Below are positions 52,339 to 62,043 of a stretch of DNA of 64,000 nt, piece by piece. Made by a program: the position numbers and the translations under genes. The stretch is from an uncultured Bacillota bacterium (GTDB lineage Bacteria; Bacillota_I; Bacilli_A; RFN20; CAG-826). The notes below the pieces were generated by a model. That model made no database searches and was not told where the DNA came from. It saw only the letters and a program-made list of their open reading frames with translations. The stretch spans positions 43,906 to 107,905 of the forward strand of contig CASEFL010000005.1 in NCBI GenBank assembly GCA_949287245.1. Direction: 5' to 3'. Numbering within the stretch: the stretch's first letter is position 1; the number at the start of each line of letters is the position of its first letter.

Positions 52339-53509
52339 GGATACGGAACTGGAATGGGGAACTTTATCGCTAAATAAAAAAGGCGAGGAACTTTGTGGAG
52401 ATTCCGTACGGGTTGTTCAAAAAAAGGCTGGCGAAGCAACGTTAGTCCTTGCCGATGGTTTAGGATCTGGCGTCCAAGCCAACATTCTTTCTACCTTAAC
52501 CGCAGAAATGCTTTCAAAAATGGTTGAAGGAGGTTTGGAAGTACGCGAAGCGGTTGATGCCTTAATTCGGACTTTACCGGTCGCGAAAAACCGCGGAAAT
52601 GTCGCCTATAGCACTTTTACGATTGCCAAAATTAAACCCGATTGGTCGTTTACGATTTATAACTACGATAATCCGGAACCTTTATATCTTCATCAAGGGA
52701 AAGAAACTCCTCTTTTTTATGATGAATTAGAAGTAGGAGGGAAAACCATTTATCGCGCACGTGGGAAACTTGCGCCAGAAGATGTCATTATCTTAGTATC
52801 GGATGGGGCAATATATGCTGGAGTAGGGGAAACGTTAAACTTTGGTTGGACAAGAAAAGAGATGGGAGAATATATGTCTGCTTTATATGACCCCTCAATT
52901 TCTGCTAAAAATTTAGCCACACTTCTTGTTGATCATTGTCGCGTTTTATATAACAACCGTCCAGGAGACGACACGAGCGCTTTGGTTTTAAAAAGAAGAA
53001 AAAGAGTAAATGTGAATTTGCTTGTAGGACCAGCTACTAATCCAGATGATGATCAAAAAATGATGTCTTTATTTTTCTCAAAAGAAGGGAAACATGTAGT
53101 TTCTGGAGGGACAAGCGCCAAAGTTTGTGCGCGTTATTTAGGGGAAAAAATCGAAACTTCTTTGGATTATGTAGCCCCTAATATTCCCCCAATTTCTCGT
53201 ATCGAAGGGGTGGATTTAGTTACTGAAGGGGTCATTACCTTAAATGCTCTTGTTGATTTAGCCAAAGATTACCTAGAAAAAAATGAACGATATTTTGATT
53301 GGTCTTACCAACAAGACGGGGCTTCTTTGCTGGCGAAAATCTTATTTGAAGAGGCAAGCGATATTAGTTTCTTTGTCGGTTGTGCGGTGAATCCTGCCCA
53401 TCAAGATCCGCGACTAGGAATTACAATCTCTACAAAGCTTCAACTAGTGGAAGCCTTAACTGAATGTTTAAAAAAGATGGGCAAACACATCAGGGTAGCG
53501 TATTTTTAA
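52322..53509 (+). CDS. PP2C/SpoIIE-type phosphatase linked to the sensory hydrogenase
   Basis: This 395-residue protein has a PP2C-like domain in its N-terminal half (VLADGLGSGVQANILS, VILVSDGAIYAG, RPGDDTSALVLKRR), with the aspartates of the SpoIIE family, plus a C-terminal domain of about 170 residues. Such phosphatases recur beside HydS-type hydrogenases and probably transmit the H2/redox signal. The GTG start at 52322 is eight bases after AAAGGAGG; ATG 52328 is the alternative. Confidence 0.85.
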   Translation: MAMMSRDTELEWGTLSLNKKGEELCGDSVRVVQKKAGEATLVLADGLGSGVQANILSTLTAEMLSKMVEGGLEVREAVDALIRTLPVAKNRGNVAYSTFTIAKIKPDWSFTIYNYDNPEPLYLHQGKETPLFYDELEVGGKTIYRARGKLAPEDVIILVSDGAIYAGVGETLNFGWTRKEMGEYMSALYDPSISAKNLATLLVDHCRVLYNNRPGDDTSALVLKRRKRVNVNLLVGPATNPDDDQKMMSLFFSKEGKHVVSGGTSAKVCARYLGEKIETSLDYVAPNIPPISRIEGVDLVTEGVITLNALVDLAKDYLEKNERYFDWSYQQDGASLLAKILFEEASDISFFVGCAVNPAHQDPRLGITISTKLQLVEALTECLKKMGKHIRVAYF

Positions 53510-53521
53510 TAAGGAGATTTT

Positions 53522-54952
53522 ATGGCGAAATTTGATACTCAAGTTCAAGAATTAAAATATCGCGTCTTAAAAGAAGTCGCAATTTCTTATAAAAAAGGAA
53601 CCTTAGAAGAAGACATTCCTGATATTCCTAAAAAAATAGTTCCTGGTCCAAAACCCACGATGCGTTGTTGTATTTATAAAGAGCGGGCGATTGCAAGTGA
53701 ACGTGTAAAACTTGCCATTGGTGGGCATAAAGATAATCCCAATATTTTAGAAGTGATTGAAGCTGCCTGTGACCAATGCCCGATTGGGGGAATGACGGTA
53801 ACGGATGCTTGTCGCGGATGTTTGGCACATCGCTGCGCTTCTGCTTGTCGTTTAAACTGCATTTCTTTTGGACCCGATTTACGGGCAAGAATTGATAAAA
53901 GCCGCTGTGTCAACTGTGGGCTTTGTATGAAAGCTTGTCCTTTTGGCGCCATTTTGAATCATAAACGTCCTTGTGAAGCGGCTTGTAAATGCGGAGCCAT
54001 TAAGATGAGAGAAGATGGTATTACCTCAATTATTGAGGAAAAATGCACTCGCTGTGGAGCCTGCTCTTATATGTGTCCTTTTGGGGCCATTATGGATAAA
54101 AGTTACATCCTTCAATGTATCGATATCTTAAAAGAAGCTAAAGAGGGAAGCAGTCACGCCTATATGATTGTTGCTCCTTCTATTTCCTCGCAGTTCCATT
54201 ATGCAAAACTTGGACAAGTCATTAAAGGTATTGAATGCTTAGGTTTTAATAATGTTATTGAAGCGGCTTTAGGCGCGGATATGGTCGCGTATAGTGAGGC
54301 GAAAGAATTAGAAGAAAAAGGCGTTCTTACTTCTTCTTGTTGTCCTGCCTTTGTTGAGTTTATTAAACGGAGTTTCCCTGAATTAAAAGATAAAATTTCT
54401 CATAATTTATCCCCAATGGCGATGATTGCCCGTTATGTGAAAAAGACGGATCCGCAAGCCAAAATTGTCTTCTGTGGACCCTGCATTGCCAAAAAAATGG
54501 AAATGTTTAACGAAAATAGCCGTCCTTATGTCGATTGCGTCATTACTTTTGAAGAACTTCAAGCGCTTATTGATTCAGAAGATATTGATTTAAAGACGCT
54601 AGAAGAACGTCCTTTGGATAATGCTTCCTTCTTTGGAAGAATCTTTGCCCGTTCTGGAGGCTTAACAGAAGCCGTAAAAGAGGCCTTAACTGAGCAAGGT
54701 AGTACTTTTGAAGTCAAGCCACAAATATGCTCTGGAATTGAACAATGCAAAGCAGCCTTAAATCAATTAAAACGAGGAAATGCTTCCTTTAACTTTATTG
54801 AAGGTATGGCGTGCGTAAATGGTTGCATTGGGGGACCATGTTGTCTAACTCACGAAATTCGTGATGCCGCGGATGTGGATCGTTATGGTCATCAATCCAA
54901 AGAAAAAACCATTCAAGGCGCGATTGCCTCGGTCATGGCGTTAGAAGAGTAA
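53522..54952 (+). CDS. [FeFe] hydrogenase catalytic subunit (group B type)
   Basis: This 476-residue protein has several N-terminal Fe-S motifs (CDQCPIGG region, CVNCGLCMKACP, CTRCGACSYMCP) and an H-cluster domain with TSSCCPAFVEF, CGPCIAKKMEMF and ACVNGCIGGPC. It would make or oxidise H2 with ferredoxin. The type fits group B enzymes, which co-occur with HydS and the phosphatase. HydE/F/G maturases are not in the window. AAGGAG precedes the ATG. Confidence 0.92.
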   Translation: MAKFDTQVQELKYRVLKEVAISYKKGTLEEDIPDIPKKIVPGPKPTMRCCIYKERAIASERVKLAIGGHKDNPNILEVIEAACDQCPIGGMTVTDACRGCLAHRCASACRLNCISFGPDLRARIDKSRCVNCGLCMKACPFGAILNHKRPCEAACKCGAIKMREDGITSIIEEKCTRCGACSYMCPFGAIMDKSYILQCIDILKEAKEGSSHAYMIVAPSISSQFHYAKLGQVIKGIECLGFNNVIEAALGADMVAYSEAKELEEKGVLTSSCCPAFVEFIKRSFPELKDKISHNLSPMAMIARYVKKTDPQAKIVFCGPCIAKKMEMFNENSRPYVDCVITFEELQALIDSEDIDLKTLEERPLDNASFFGRIFARSGGLTEAVKEALTEQGSTFEVKPQICSGIEQCKAALNQLKRGNASFNFIEGMACVNGCIGGPCCLTHEIRDAADVDRYGHQSKEKTIQGAIASVMALEE

Positions 54953-55004
54953 TTTTTCATTCTTAAACTTTAAAATTTTTCATTTTCTTTGTACCTTATT
55001 GTTC

Positions 55005-55032
55005 TTTACATTTTTCTTGTTTCTTCTATAAA
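55005..55032 (+). promoter_or_regulatory. Promoter of the BspA-like lipoprotein
   Basis: TTTACA and TATAAA are 16 bases apart, 33 bases before the start codon. Confidence 0.6.
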
Positions 55033-55065
55033 CATCCCTTATAAATAAAAAATAGGGAGTGAAAA

Positions 55066-57975
55066 ATGAAGAGATTTTTAAAGTTTTTATTTCTTTTAGG
55101 AAGTACTTTTCTTTTAGCAGGATGTGACTTTTCTCTTTTTGGAAGAGGAAGTTCTTTCCTTTCTTCTTCTGAAACCCCAACATATCATTTATTTACAGAA
55201 GAACCGATTGTTGATTTAGAAAAAGAAACTAGTTATCAGTTAAAAATTGAAAGCGACGCCCCTTATGAACTTCCTCTTACTTATCAAACAAGTGACCATC
55301 TTCTTTCACTTACGGAAGATGGTGTGATATCTGCTTATGATCCGGGTGTTTATCATGTTTTTGTGAGTTCAAAAGAAGCCATAAATACTTTAGACATTCA
55401 AGTAAATGTGATTAATCCTTCTCTTGCTTATGATGGCGAGGGATCGATTGAACTTCATGTTGGTGAGACTTATGACTTAAGCTACATGATTGAGTATATC
55501 GGGGCCGCTCCTTCAAAAGAAGGATGGTTTGATGAATCACGTGTGAAAGTGAATTTAAGTGCAAAGGAAGCGGAAAAAATATCCGTTGATGAGAATTTTC
55601 GACTCACTGCTTTAAAAGCAGGATTCGTTTCTTTAGAACTGGAGATTGATGGTGCTCATAGTATGCCTTTGCGTTTTGATATCACCATATTAAATCAACC
55701 TTACTTTCATAATATCAAAGAAGAAAGAGGGATTTTTATTGGTGAATCTTTGATTTTTTCTTTTAATTCATATCCAGTAGAAGATAAGCCGCTTCCTTTT
55801 AGTGAGGATGAAGAAATTGTCTCAATTGTCACTTTAACGGACGGAAATGGCGTTTCTTTTGAAGGAAAAAAAGAGGGGAGTACGACGATTGGTTATCTTC
55901 ACCAAGGAAGAAAAGTAGCCTATAAAGTTTATGTTTATCATCCGGAACGTTTTCAAATAGAAAATGGAATTCTGAAAAAAGCAATAAACTTAGAAGGCAT
56001 TGAGTATCTTTATCTTCCTTCTACCTATCAAGAAAAAAGCATAACCACAATTGCCGCGAATGCTTTTGTTGATACTTTAGGTGATCTTACAACAATGGTT
56101 TTTTCTTCTACTGTTGTTAAGATTGAAAAGAATGCCTTTGTTTCGATTAATGATAATGTAGAAGGAGATCGACATACGGATTTTATTCTCCCCTCCTTAT
56201 CTTGCTTTGAAGAGGGTTCTTTTGATGCTTGTTGGGGGATTAAACTTTACGTTTATGGAAAAGAGAATAACGATGATTTTGATGAACAAATAGGAGATGT
56301 ATATTACGATTTCCATGGTGAAATAGGGCAAGACGAACATGGTTTTGTTTACTACACTTATAACAGTAACCATAACGCACGAATCGTTACTTGCCTCTCA
56401 AGCAAAAAAGAAATTATTGTTCCTGAAACGCTTCCTGGCTCGTCCTACCCTTTAGAAGTAAAACAATTAGCCCCTTATTTTGGTAGCAATTTATATGAAG
56501 CAAAGGTGAGTTTACCTTCCTCTTTAGAAACCATTGGGGAATGCGCTTTTTATGGCACGGGAGCAAAAACAATCCTTATTTCTGAAGGAACAAAAACTAT
56601 TGGATCTCGCGCTTTTTGCTCTAGTTCTTTAGAAAGTTTATTTCTTCCTTCTTCGCTAGAAAAAATAGTAGGCAATCCCTTTTTAGAGTCAGAAAAACTC
56701 AAAGTTTATTATCCTAAGTCAAAAGAACAGTTTTATTCCTTATTTGAAAGTCTCTTTGAGGTTTTGCCTTTATCGGTACCCTTAATTTATAACTATGGTG
56801 GGGAAAAGGTGATAGAAGAAGCTGGCTTTTCTTATGCTTTATGTAGGAAAGATGGTGAGAGCTATCTTACTTTGATTGATTTTATTCTCGATGAGTCCTA
56901 TATAAATCATTCTCAATTAGTTGTTCCATCTAAGGCCATGCTAAATGGAGTCACTTATCCTGTTTATGCGATAGGTGAGTACGCGTTTCAATCGATAAGA
57001 AAATTTGATACTTTAGTGATTTCTGAAGGCATAAAAGAGATTCAATCGTATGCTTTTTGGAATAGCAAATGGAAAGAAATCCAACTACCAAGAACACTAG
57101 AAACGATAGAAGACCATGCTTTTACGGACATTCAGTTTGAAGAAGATTCTTCTCTTATTATTCCGCGCGAGGTAACCAATATCGATGATCGTGCTTTTGA
57201 AAGCATGTCTTATTTTATGGATAATTTTGCTTTATTCTTTGAAGAGGAGAATATTTCTTCTTCCTTAGTAGTTAACTGGAATATTGCTTATGGAGCAGGA
57301 TATAAGGATCACGGGGTGACGGAGGATGGTCTTTTTTATGGCATTTTAGAAAAAGAGGGGAAAGAAAGTGCTCTTATCTATGGGGTAAAAAACGACACAA
57401 CTCTTTCAAACGAGCTTTCTTTAAATACCATTTCTTACCAAGGAAGAGAAGTTCCTGTTCGAGAAATTGGTCCAGCGACGTTTGAAGGAAGAGACGAACT
57501 AGAAAACGTTATCCTTAACGACGACATTCAAAAAATGGGTGGTGGCGTTTTTGATTCTTGTGAGAATCTTATATCCATCCGTCTTTCAAGGGCTTTTATA
57601 AGCATTCCTCATAATACTTTCAGTGGATGTATTTCATTAACCACGATGACAAACATGGATAATATTCAACAGATTGATGCTTATGCCTTTAGTCGTTGTC
57701 ATTCTCTTCTTCACTTTACGGTTCCTAGTGCGGTTATAGAAATCGGAGATTATGCTTTCTCTTCTTGTGAGTCTTTAAAATCGATTTACTTTACCGTGGC
57801 GGTTACAAAAATTGGCTTTGGTTTTTTAAGCGATTCTTATCAAGTGGAAGCTTATACTGATCATTCTCTTCCAGGTCCAAATTGGGACAATCAATGGGAT
57901 GCAGGATTTGACCAATCAAGAATGCATTACTCTACCTCTTATAACACGTATTTAAAGCTGACTGGACAAGCCTAA
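55066..57975 (+). CDS. BspA-like leucine-rich-repeat lipoprotein
   Basis: This 969-residue surface protein has a lipoprotein signal (LLAGC, Cys20), Ig-like beta domains through about residue 290, then LRR_5 repeats such as ITTIAANAFVDTLGDL, ETIGECAFYGTGAKTI, KEIQSYAFWNSKWKEI and EIGDYAFSSCESLKSI. BspA-type LRR proteins commonly mediate adhesion to host or matrix. GGGAG precedes the ATG. It is not obviously tied to a neighbouring operon. Confidence 0.85.
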   Translation: MKRFLKFLFLLGSTFLLAGCDFSLFGRGSSFLSSSETPTYHLFTEEPIVDLEKETSYQLKIESDAPYELPLTYQTSDHLLSLTEDGVISAYDPGVYHVFVSSKEAINTLDIQVNVINPSLAYDGEGSIELHVGETYDLSYMIEYIGAAPSKEGWFDESRVKVNLSAKEAEKISVDENFRLTALKAGFVSLELEIDGAHSMPLRFDITILNQPYFHNIKEERGIFIGESLIFSFNSYPVEDKPLPFSEDEEIVSIVTLTDGNGVSFEGKKEGSTTIGYLHQGRKVAYKVYVYHPERFQIENGILKKAINLEGIEYLYLPSTYQEKSITTIAANAFVDTLGDLTTMVFSSTVVKIEKNAFVSINDNVEGDRHTDFILPSLSCFEEGSFDACWGIKLYVYGKENNDDFDEQIGDVYYDFHGEIGQDEHGFVYYTYNSNHNARIVTCLSSKKEIIVPETLPGSSYPLEVKQLAPYFGSNLYEAKVSLPSSLETIGECAFYGTGAKTILISEGTKTIGSRAFCSSSLESLFLPSSLEKIVGNPFLESEKLKVYYPKSKEQFYSLFESLFEVLPLSVPLIYNYGGEKVIEEAGFSYALCRKDGESYLTLIDFILDESYINHSQLVVPSKAMLNGVTYPVYAIGEYAFQSIRKFDTLVISEGIKEIQSYAFWNSKWKEIQLPRTLETIEDHAFTDIQFEEDSSLIIPREVTNIDDRAFESMSYFMDNFALFFEEENISSSLVVNWNIAYGAGYKDHGVTEDGLFYGILEKEGKESALIYGVKNDTTLSNELSLNTISYQGREVPVREIGPATFEGRDELENVILNDDIQKMGGGVFDSCENLISIRLSRAFISIPHNTFSGCISLTTMTNMDNIQQIDAYAFSRCHSLLHFTVPSAVIEIGDYAFSSCESLKSIYFTVAVTKIGFGFLSDSYQVEAYTDHSLPGPNWDNQWDAGFDQSRMHYSTSYNTYLKLTGQA

Positions 57976-58058
57976 AAGTTCCTGTTTTCTTTTCATTTTT
58001 CTATTTCTTTTCTTTGAATAAGCGCATAATAATTGTAGATTTATACGGAGGACATCTT

Positions 58059-58586
58059 ATGTTTGGAAGAAAAACTGCTCCCAAAACTTCTTCTCTTACA
58101 GAGAAAGAGGTTCAAGATCATCTAGTCGCACTTTGTGAAGAAATTGGCCTAAAGTATGAATGCGATGAAGATGGTGATGTTGTTTTAGCCTTTGATGGGG
58201 ATGATGAAGGATTTTTTGAAAAGATTCGGGTGTCCGTGTGGGTTGATAAGACGAAAAGCGGGGTTATTCGTGTTCATTTCTATAGTCGTTCGACTCTTTC
58301 AGAAGAGGATTCTCCCGTTAATTATCCTTTATTCTTAGAATGTTTAAATAAAACCCAATCCCTTATTTTTGCCGGTTCGATTTATATTGATGAACGGGAA
58401 GATGGGGATACTTTAGCCTATGAATTTTGTACAAAATATTTTGAGGATGTCTTTACAACAACCTGGTTTGATCGGGTTTTAAATGCTGCTGTTAACTCGG
58501 TGATTAGTTATTTTGTTCCTTTATTCCACGTCATGCGCGGAGATATTCATTCTTACCGTGAATTTGTTTCAACAATTGAAGAGTAA
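58059..58586 (+). CDS. YbjN-like protein 1
   Basis: This 175-residue soluble protein has an alpha/beta pattern (EVQDHLVALCEEIGLKYECDEDGDVVLAF, NYPLFLECLNKTQ) resembling YbjN/type III secretion chaperone-like folds. Function is unknown. A TTG at 58014 is in frame, but CGGAGGA before ATG 58059 and the MFGR start shared with the next gene decide the start. It is the first of three adjacent paralogues. Confidence 0.6.
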   Translation: MFGRKTAPKTSSLTEKEVQDHLVALCEEIGLKYECDEDGDVVLAFDGDDEGFFEKIRVSVWVDKTKSGVIRVHFYSRSTLSEEDSPVNYPLFLECLNKTQSLIFAGSIYIDEREDGDTLAYEFCTKYFEDVFTTTWFDRVLNAAVNSVISYFVPLFHVMRGDIHSYREFVSTIEE

Positions 58587-58595
58587 GGAGAAGTT

Positions 58596-59090
58596 ATGTT
58601 TGGCAGAAATAAAACAAAACCATCTTATGAACAAAATTCCTTAATGGGACAAGTACGTAAAGCGCTTGATAATGCGGGTATTCATTATAAAGAAGGTACC
58701 GATTATAACGAGGTTATCATTCCTTATAATGGTGATTCTTTTGAAACGGTGAATGTTCTTTTATATGTGAATGAAGAAAACGAACGTTTCCTTGCAAGTA
58801 GTGGGACCACCGTATCGACAGTTATGAATCGAAATTTATTTTTAGAAGCCTTAGGTTTTTCTAATGACCGTACTTCGCATGGCGGACGTTTCTTTTTTGA
58901 CGATAATACTAACCGTGTTGTCTTTGAAGCGGGATGCTTTTTAGAAGAGGATGGTTCGATGGAGGCTCTGCTTGATTTCGTGAACCTTGTTGCGGCCTGG
59001 GGAGATGAAGAACTTTTTGTCTTAAAAAAATGCGCGGAAGGCGAATATAACGATTTTGCCGAATTTAAAGACGCTTATTTAAATTGTTAA
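58596..59090 (+). CDS. YbjN-like protein 2
   Basis: This 164-residue paralogue of the preceding protein shares the MFGR start, the N-terminal helix and strand arrangement and a NRNLFLEALG segment matching NYPLFLECLN. AAGGAG precedes the ATG; nine bases separate the two genes. A strong terminator follows. Function is unknown. Confidence 0.6.
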   Translation: MFGRNKTKPSYEQNSLMGQVRKALDNAGIHYKEGTDYNEVIIPYNGDSFETVNVLLYVNEENERFLASSGTTVSTVMNRNLFLEALGFSNDRTSHGGRFFFDDNTNRVVFEAGCFLEEDGSMEALLDFVNLVAAWGDEELFVLKKCAEGEYNDFAEFKDAYLNC

Positions 59091-59102
59091 AGATAAGAAA
59101 AA

Positions 59103-59128
59103 GAAGAGGCTCCATCGCCTCTTTTTTC
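59103..59128 (+). terminator. Terminator after the YbjN-like pair
   Basis: AAGAGGC pairs with GCCTCTT around TCCATC, followed by T residues. Confidence 0.88.
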
Positions 59129-59193
59129 TTATTCTTTCACTTTCTTCTTTCTTTTTTGCCATTTTCTTTGAAAATACAAGAGGGAGAATAACA

Positions 59194-60165
59194 ATGCAAG
59201 AATCTCCTTTTACTACCTATGAAGGAAAAAAACTTCTTACTGCTTTAAAAAAGGCAAACCTTTCCTATCAAGTTTTAGGAAAGAAGGATCTTCTTTTAAA
59301 AGAGAAAAATATAAGGATTCCTTTGCATATTTATGAAGCAGGAAATTTCCTTTCCTTTTCTTTTCGTCCTTCTTTTTTATTAAAACATTCTCCTTCCTAT
59401 TCTTTTTTAAAAATGATGAATACATTAAATTCTTCAATTGGCTGGGGGAGATTTCGTCTTTTGTCTATGGAAAAGAAAGTATTTTTTCTTTTCGAAGTTC
59501 CTCACTTTACCTATCAAGAAGAAGATTTTCCTTATTTCACTTTTAAAAGAGGATATTTCACGGCAAAGGATGTTGCGCTTCATCTGTTGCCGCTTCTTTT
59601 AGAAAAAGAAGAACGGAATGAAGATTTTTCTCCTTCTTTTTTAGAAGAACTCCTTCATAAACACGAAGAAAGCGAAGAAAAATATCCTCTTTCTCCTCTT
59701 TTTTCTTGGGAAGAAGAACGAAGAAAAATCGAAGGATATTTTTCTTCTTTTTCTTTAAGCTTTCTATCTTCGGATTTTGGTTATCAAATAAAGAGAAATA
59801 TTGGACGGGGGACGTATTTTCTTTCTTTAGCCATCTATGAAGAAAAAGGAAGAAGGGGACTTGCTTTTTATACTTATTTTCCGGTTGCTTCTTTTCTTTC
59901 TCCCTTTTCTTATACCCTTCTTAGTTACTTTAACCAAAAGATTCAATTAGGAAAGCTCACCTATGAAGAGGGAAGTTTTTCTTATCGGATTATTTTGCCT
60001 TTATGGAAAGAAGAAGATTTTAGTCATAAAAAACTCCGTTATGTTTTTGCCTTATTTGATGAAGTTACTTTCTCTTTCTTTCCCTTATTAAAAGATAGTG
60101 CGGAAGGGAAATTTAAAAACATTGAAGAAGTTTATGAGGCTTTAAAAAGAGCGCATCTTATTTAA
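59194..60165 (+). CDS. Two-domain YbjN-like protein
   Basis: This 323-residue protein appears to hold two copies of the fold seen in the two preceding genes: residues about 8-150 (KKLLTALKKANLSYQVLGKKDLLL; SYSFLKMMNTLN) and about 180-323 (RKIEGYFSSFSLSFLSSDFGYQIKR; SYTLLSYFNQKI). It is rich in Phe, Ser and Lys. Function is unknown. GGGAG precedes the ATG. Its 3' end overlaps the convergent methyltransferase gene by eight bases. Confidence 0.55.
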   Translation: MQESPFTTYEGKKLLTALKKANLSYQVLGKKDLLLKEKNIRIPLHIYEAGNFLSFSFRPSFLLKHSPSYSFLKMMNTLNSSIGWGRFRLLSMEKKVFFLFEVPHFTYQEEDFPYFTFKRGYFTAKDVALHLLPLLLEKEERNEDFSPSFLEELLHKHEESEEKYPLSPLFSWEEERRKIEGYFSSFSLSFLSSDFGYQIKRNIGRGTYFLSLAIYEEKGRRGLAFYTYFPVASFLSPFSYTLLSYFNQKIQLGKLTYEEGSFSYRIILPLWKEEDFSHKKLRYVFALFDEVTFSFFPLLKDSAEGKFKNIEEVYEALKRAHLI

Positions 60166-60877
60166 ATTTTCTTTGTAAATATAACGTGTATAAGGCGATG
60201 GAGGCGGCATTATCGAGATTCAGACTATCGACACTTTCTTCCATAGGGATACGAATGCTTTTTCCTACCTTGAGAAAAGAAGAGGGAAGTCCTGTGGCTT
60301 CGTTTCCAAAAATTAAGGTAGTTAAGGGGGCAAAAGATAGTTTATCTAAGGAAGAAGAGGCATTTAACATAAAAGGATAAAAAGAATGATTCGGATATTC
60401 TTTTTGATAAAGTTCAAAAGAAGAATATGTTTTTACTCGTAAAGAGAAAAAGGCACCCATCGAACTACGGATGGTTTTGGGGGCAAAAGGATCCGCATTC
60501 GGAGAGATAATCCCTAAGTCATAACAAGAAAAGGAGGCCATCGCGCGCATAATCGTCCCTAAATTTCCTTGATTCGAAGGGTTTACAAGAAGAACGTGAT
60601 CACAATCTTCTTTTAAAGACTCTTCTTCTTTTTGAAATTCTCCTATGGCATAACAAGATTCTTTCTCGCTTAAAGAAAAGATTTTTTGATTGTTTTGAAT
60701 GATGGGAATATGAGCTTCTTTTGCCAGATGAATGAGTTGTTCTTTGCTTTCTCCTTCCTTGAAAAGGGGAGAGAAATATAGCTTTCTTGCCAGTTTCTTC
60801 TTTTTCTTAAGTAATTCAAAAACTAAAGTCACTCCTAAGGCGTAAGAAGTTTGTTGATTTTTCTCGTAAAGTTTCAT
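60158..60877 (-). CDS. SpoU/TrmH family RNA 2'-O-methyltransferase
   Basis: This 239-residue SPOUT enzyme shows the three motifs NPSNQGNLGTIMRA, IFGNEATGLP and IRIPMEESVDSLNLDNAASIALY. It methylates a ribose in rRNA or tRNA; the exact site is not assignable. TATAGT ends six bases before the ATG, predicting a leaderless mRNA. Its promoter is back to back with that of the Nudix gene. Confidence 0.9.
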   Translation of the reverse strand: MKLYEKNQQTSYALGVTLVFELLKKKKKLARKLYFSPLFKEGESKEQLIHLAKEAHIPIIQNNQKIFSLSEKESCYAIGEFQKEEESLKEDCDHVLLVNPSNQGNLGTIMRAMASFSCYDLGIISPNADPFAPKTIRSSMGAFFSLRVKTYSSFELYQKEYPNHSFYPFMLNASSSLDKLSFAPLTTLIFGNEATGLPSSFLKVGKSIRIPMEESVDSLNLDNAASIALYTLYLQRKFK

Positions 60878-60921
60878 AGATACACTATAAAAGAGAGAAA
60901 AGAAAACTCTATACTATTTTT

Positions 60922-61881
60922 ATGAAGTTTTATGAAACCAAGCGGTTGCTTCTTATCTCTTCCCCTAAACTAGGAGAATCTTTTTTTAAGCCGTCCTCCT
61001 TTCTTCAAAAAGAGAAGGCATGCAAATTCTCTCTTCGTTTAAAAGATAAGAAAGAAGAGATTGGTTTTCTTGAAGTCATTCCTTCTTCTTTTGGTTCGAA
61101 AATCGTTTCTTCTTTTCTTAAAGAGGATTCCAAGAAAGGGTACAAAGAAGAAGCATTAACGCGCCTCTTGTTCATTTTATTTCTTGAATACGATGATTCG
61201 TATGTTTTCTTAAAAACAAACAAAAACGATGTTGATTTTGTTTCTTTTTTAAATAAGCAAGGTTTCTACGAAGAACGAAAATATCCTCTTTTAGAAAAAG
61301 ATTCTTCTTTAGGAACAATTTATTGTTTAAAAAAAGAGACTTTTCTTTCTTCTTATGAAGAGAAGATTTCTTATTCTTTTCTTGATGAAGAATATCCTTT
61401 ACCAAAAGAAGGTTTTAAAAAGAAACCACGAATTGCAGCAAGAGGAATCATCATGAATGAAGAAGGAAAAATCGCGCTTCATCAAATCTCGCGTGAGGAT
61501 ATCTTTGGAAAAGATACGTATTTAGAAACGCCAGGTGGAGGAATTCATCAAGGAGAAACCTTAGAAGAAGCCTTAATAAGAGAAGGGAGAGAAGAGTTAG
61601 GAATGAATCTTACTCCTTATGCCTATTTAGGATACGTCGAAGATGAATATCGCCTAATTGGACAAAAAAATATTTCTCATTTCTTTTTTGCGAAAGGCAA
61701 AAAATCTTCCCTTCCTCATTTTGTATCCAAAGGGGACTCCTTAATTGAAAAAACCTGCTGGTTTTCTCCTCTTCTTGCTTATCAAAAAATGAAGGAAAAT
61801 GGAGAGAAACGCGTTCCCTATTTAGTAAAAAGAAGAGAACTGCCTTTTTTAGAAATAACAAAAGAGGTAAAAATCTTTTAA
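60922..61881 (+). CDS. GNAT-like plus Nudix hydrolase fusion
   Basis: In this 319-residue protein the N-terminal 150 residues begin YETKRLLLIS and contain KGYKEEALTRLLFILF and FLNKQGFYEERKYP, like RimJ-type acetyltransferases but without a clear acetyl-CoA loop. The C-terminal part is a Nudix hydrolase with a complete box, GGIHQGETLEEALIREGREELG, where the catalytic glutamates are present. Substrate is unknown. TATACT ends six bases before the ATG; no Shine-Dalgarno. Confidence 0.8.
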   Translation: MKFYETKRLLLISSPKLGESFFKPSSFLQKEKACKFSLRLKDKKEEIGFLEVIPSSFGSKIVSSFLKEDSKKGYKEEALTRLLFILFLEYDDSYVFLKTNKNDVDFVSFLNKQGFYEERKYPLLEKDSSLGTIYCLKKETFLSSYEEKISYSFLDEEYPLPKEGFKKKPRIAARGIIMNEEGKIALHQISREDIFGKDTYLETPGGGIHQGETLEEALIREGREELGMNLTPYAYLGYVEDEYRLIGQKNISHFFFAKGKKSSLPHFVSKGDSLIEKTCWFSPLLAYQKMKENGEKRVPYLVKRRELPFLEITKEVKIF

Positions 61882-62043
61882 AACTCTACTCTTCTTATCT
61901 TGATGCCTCTTTGTAAAGATACTAGAATGTGCGTGTGAAGAGATTTAGTAAAAATAGACCTTAAATCTAGGGGCTTTTTACCCTTTTTTCTCTTCTATCT
62001 CCCTTCCTCCTTTGTCAAAAGACAAAAATGATTAATTGAGGTA

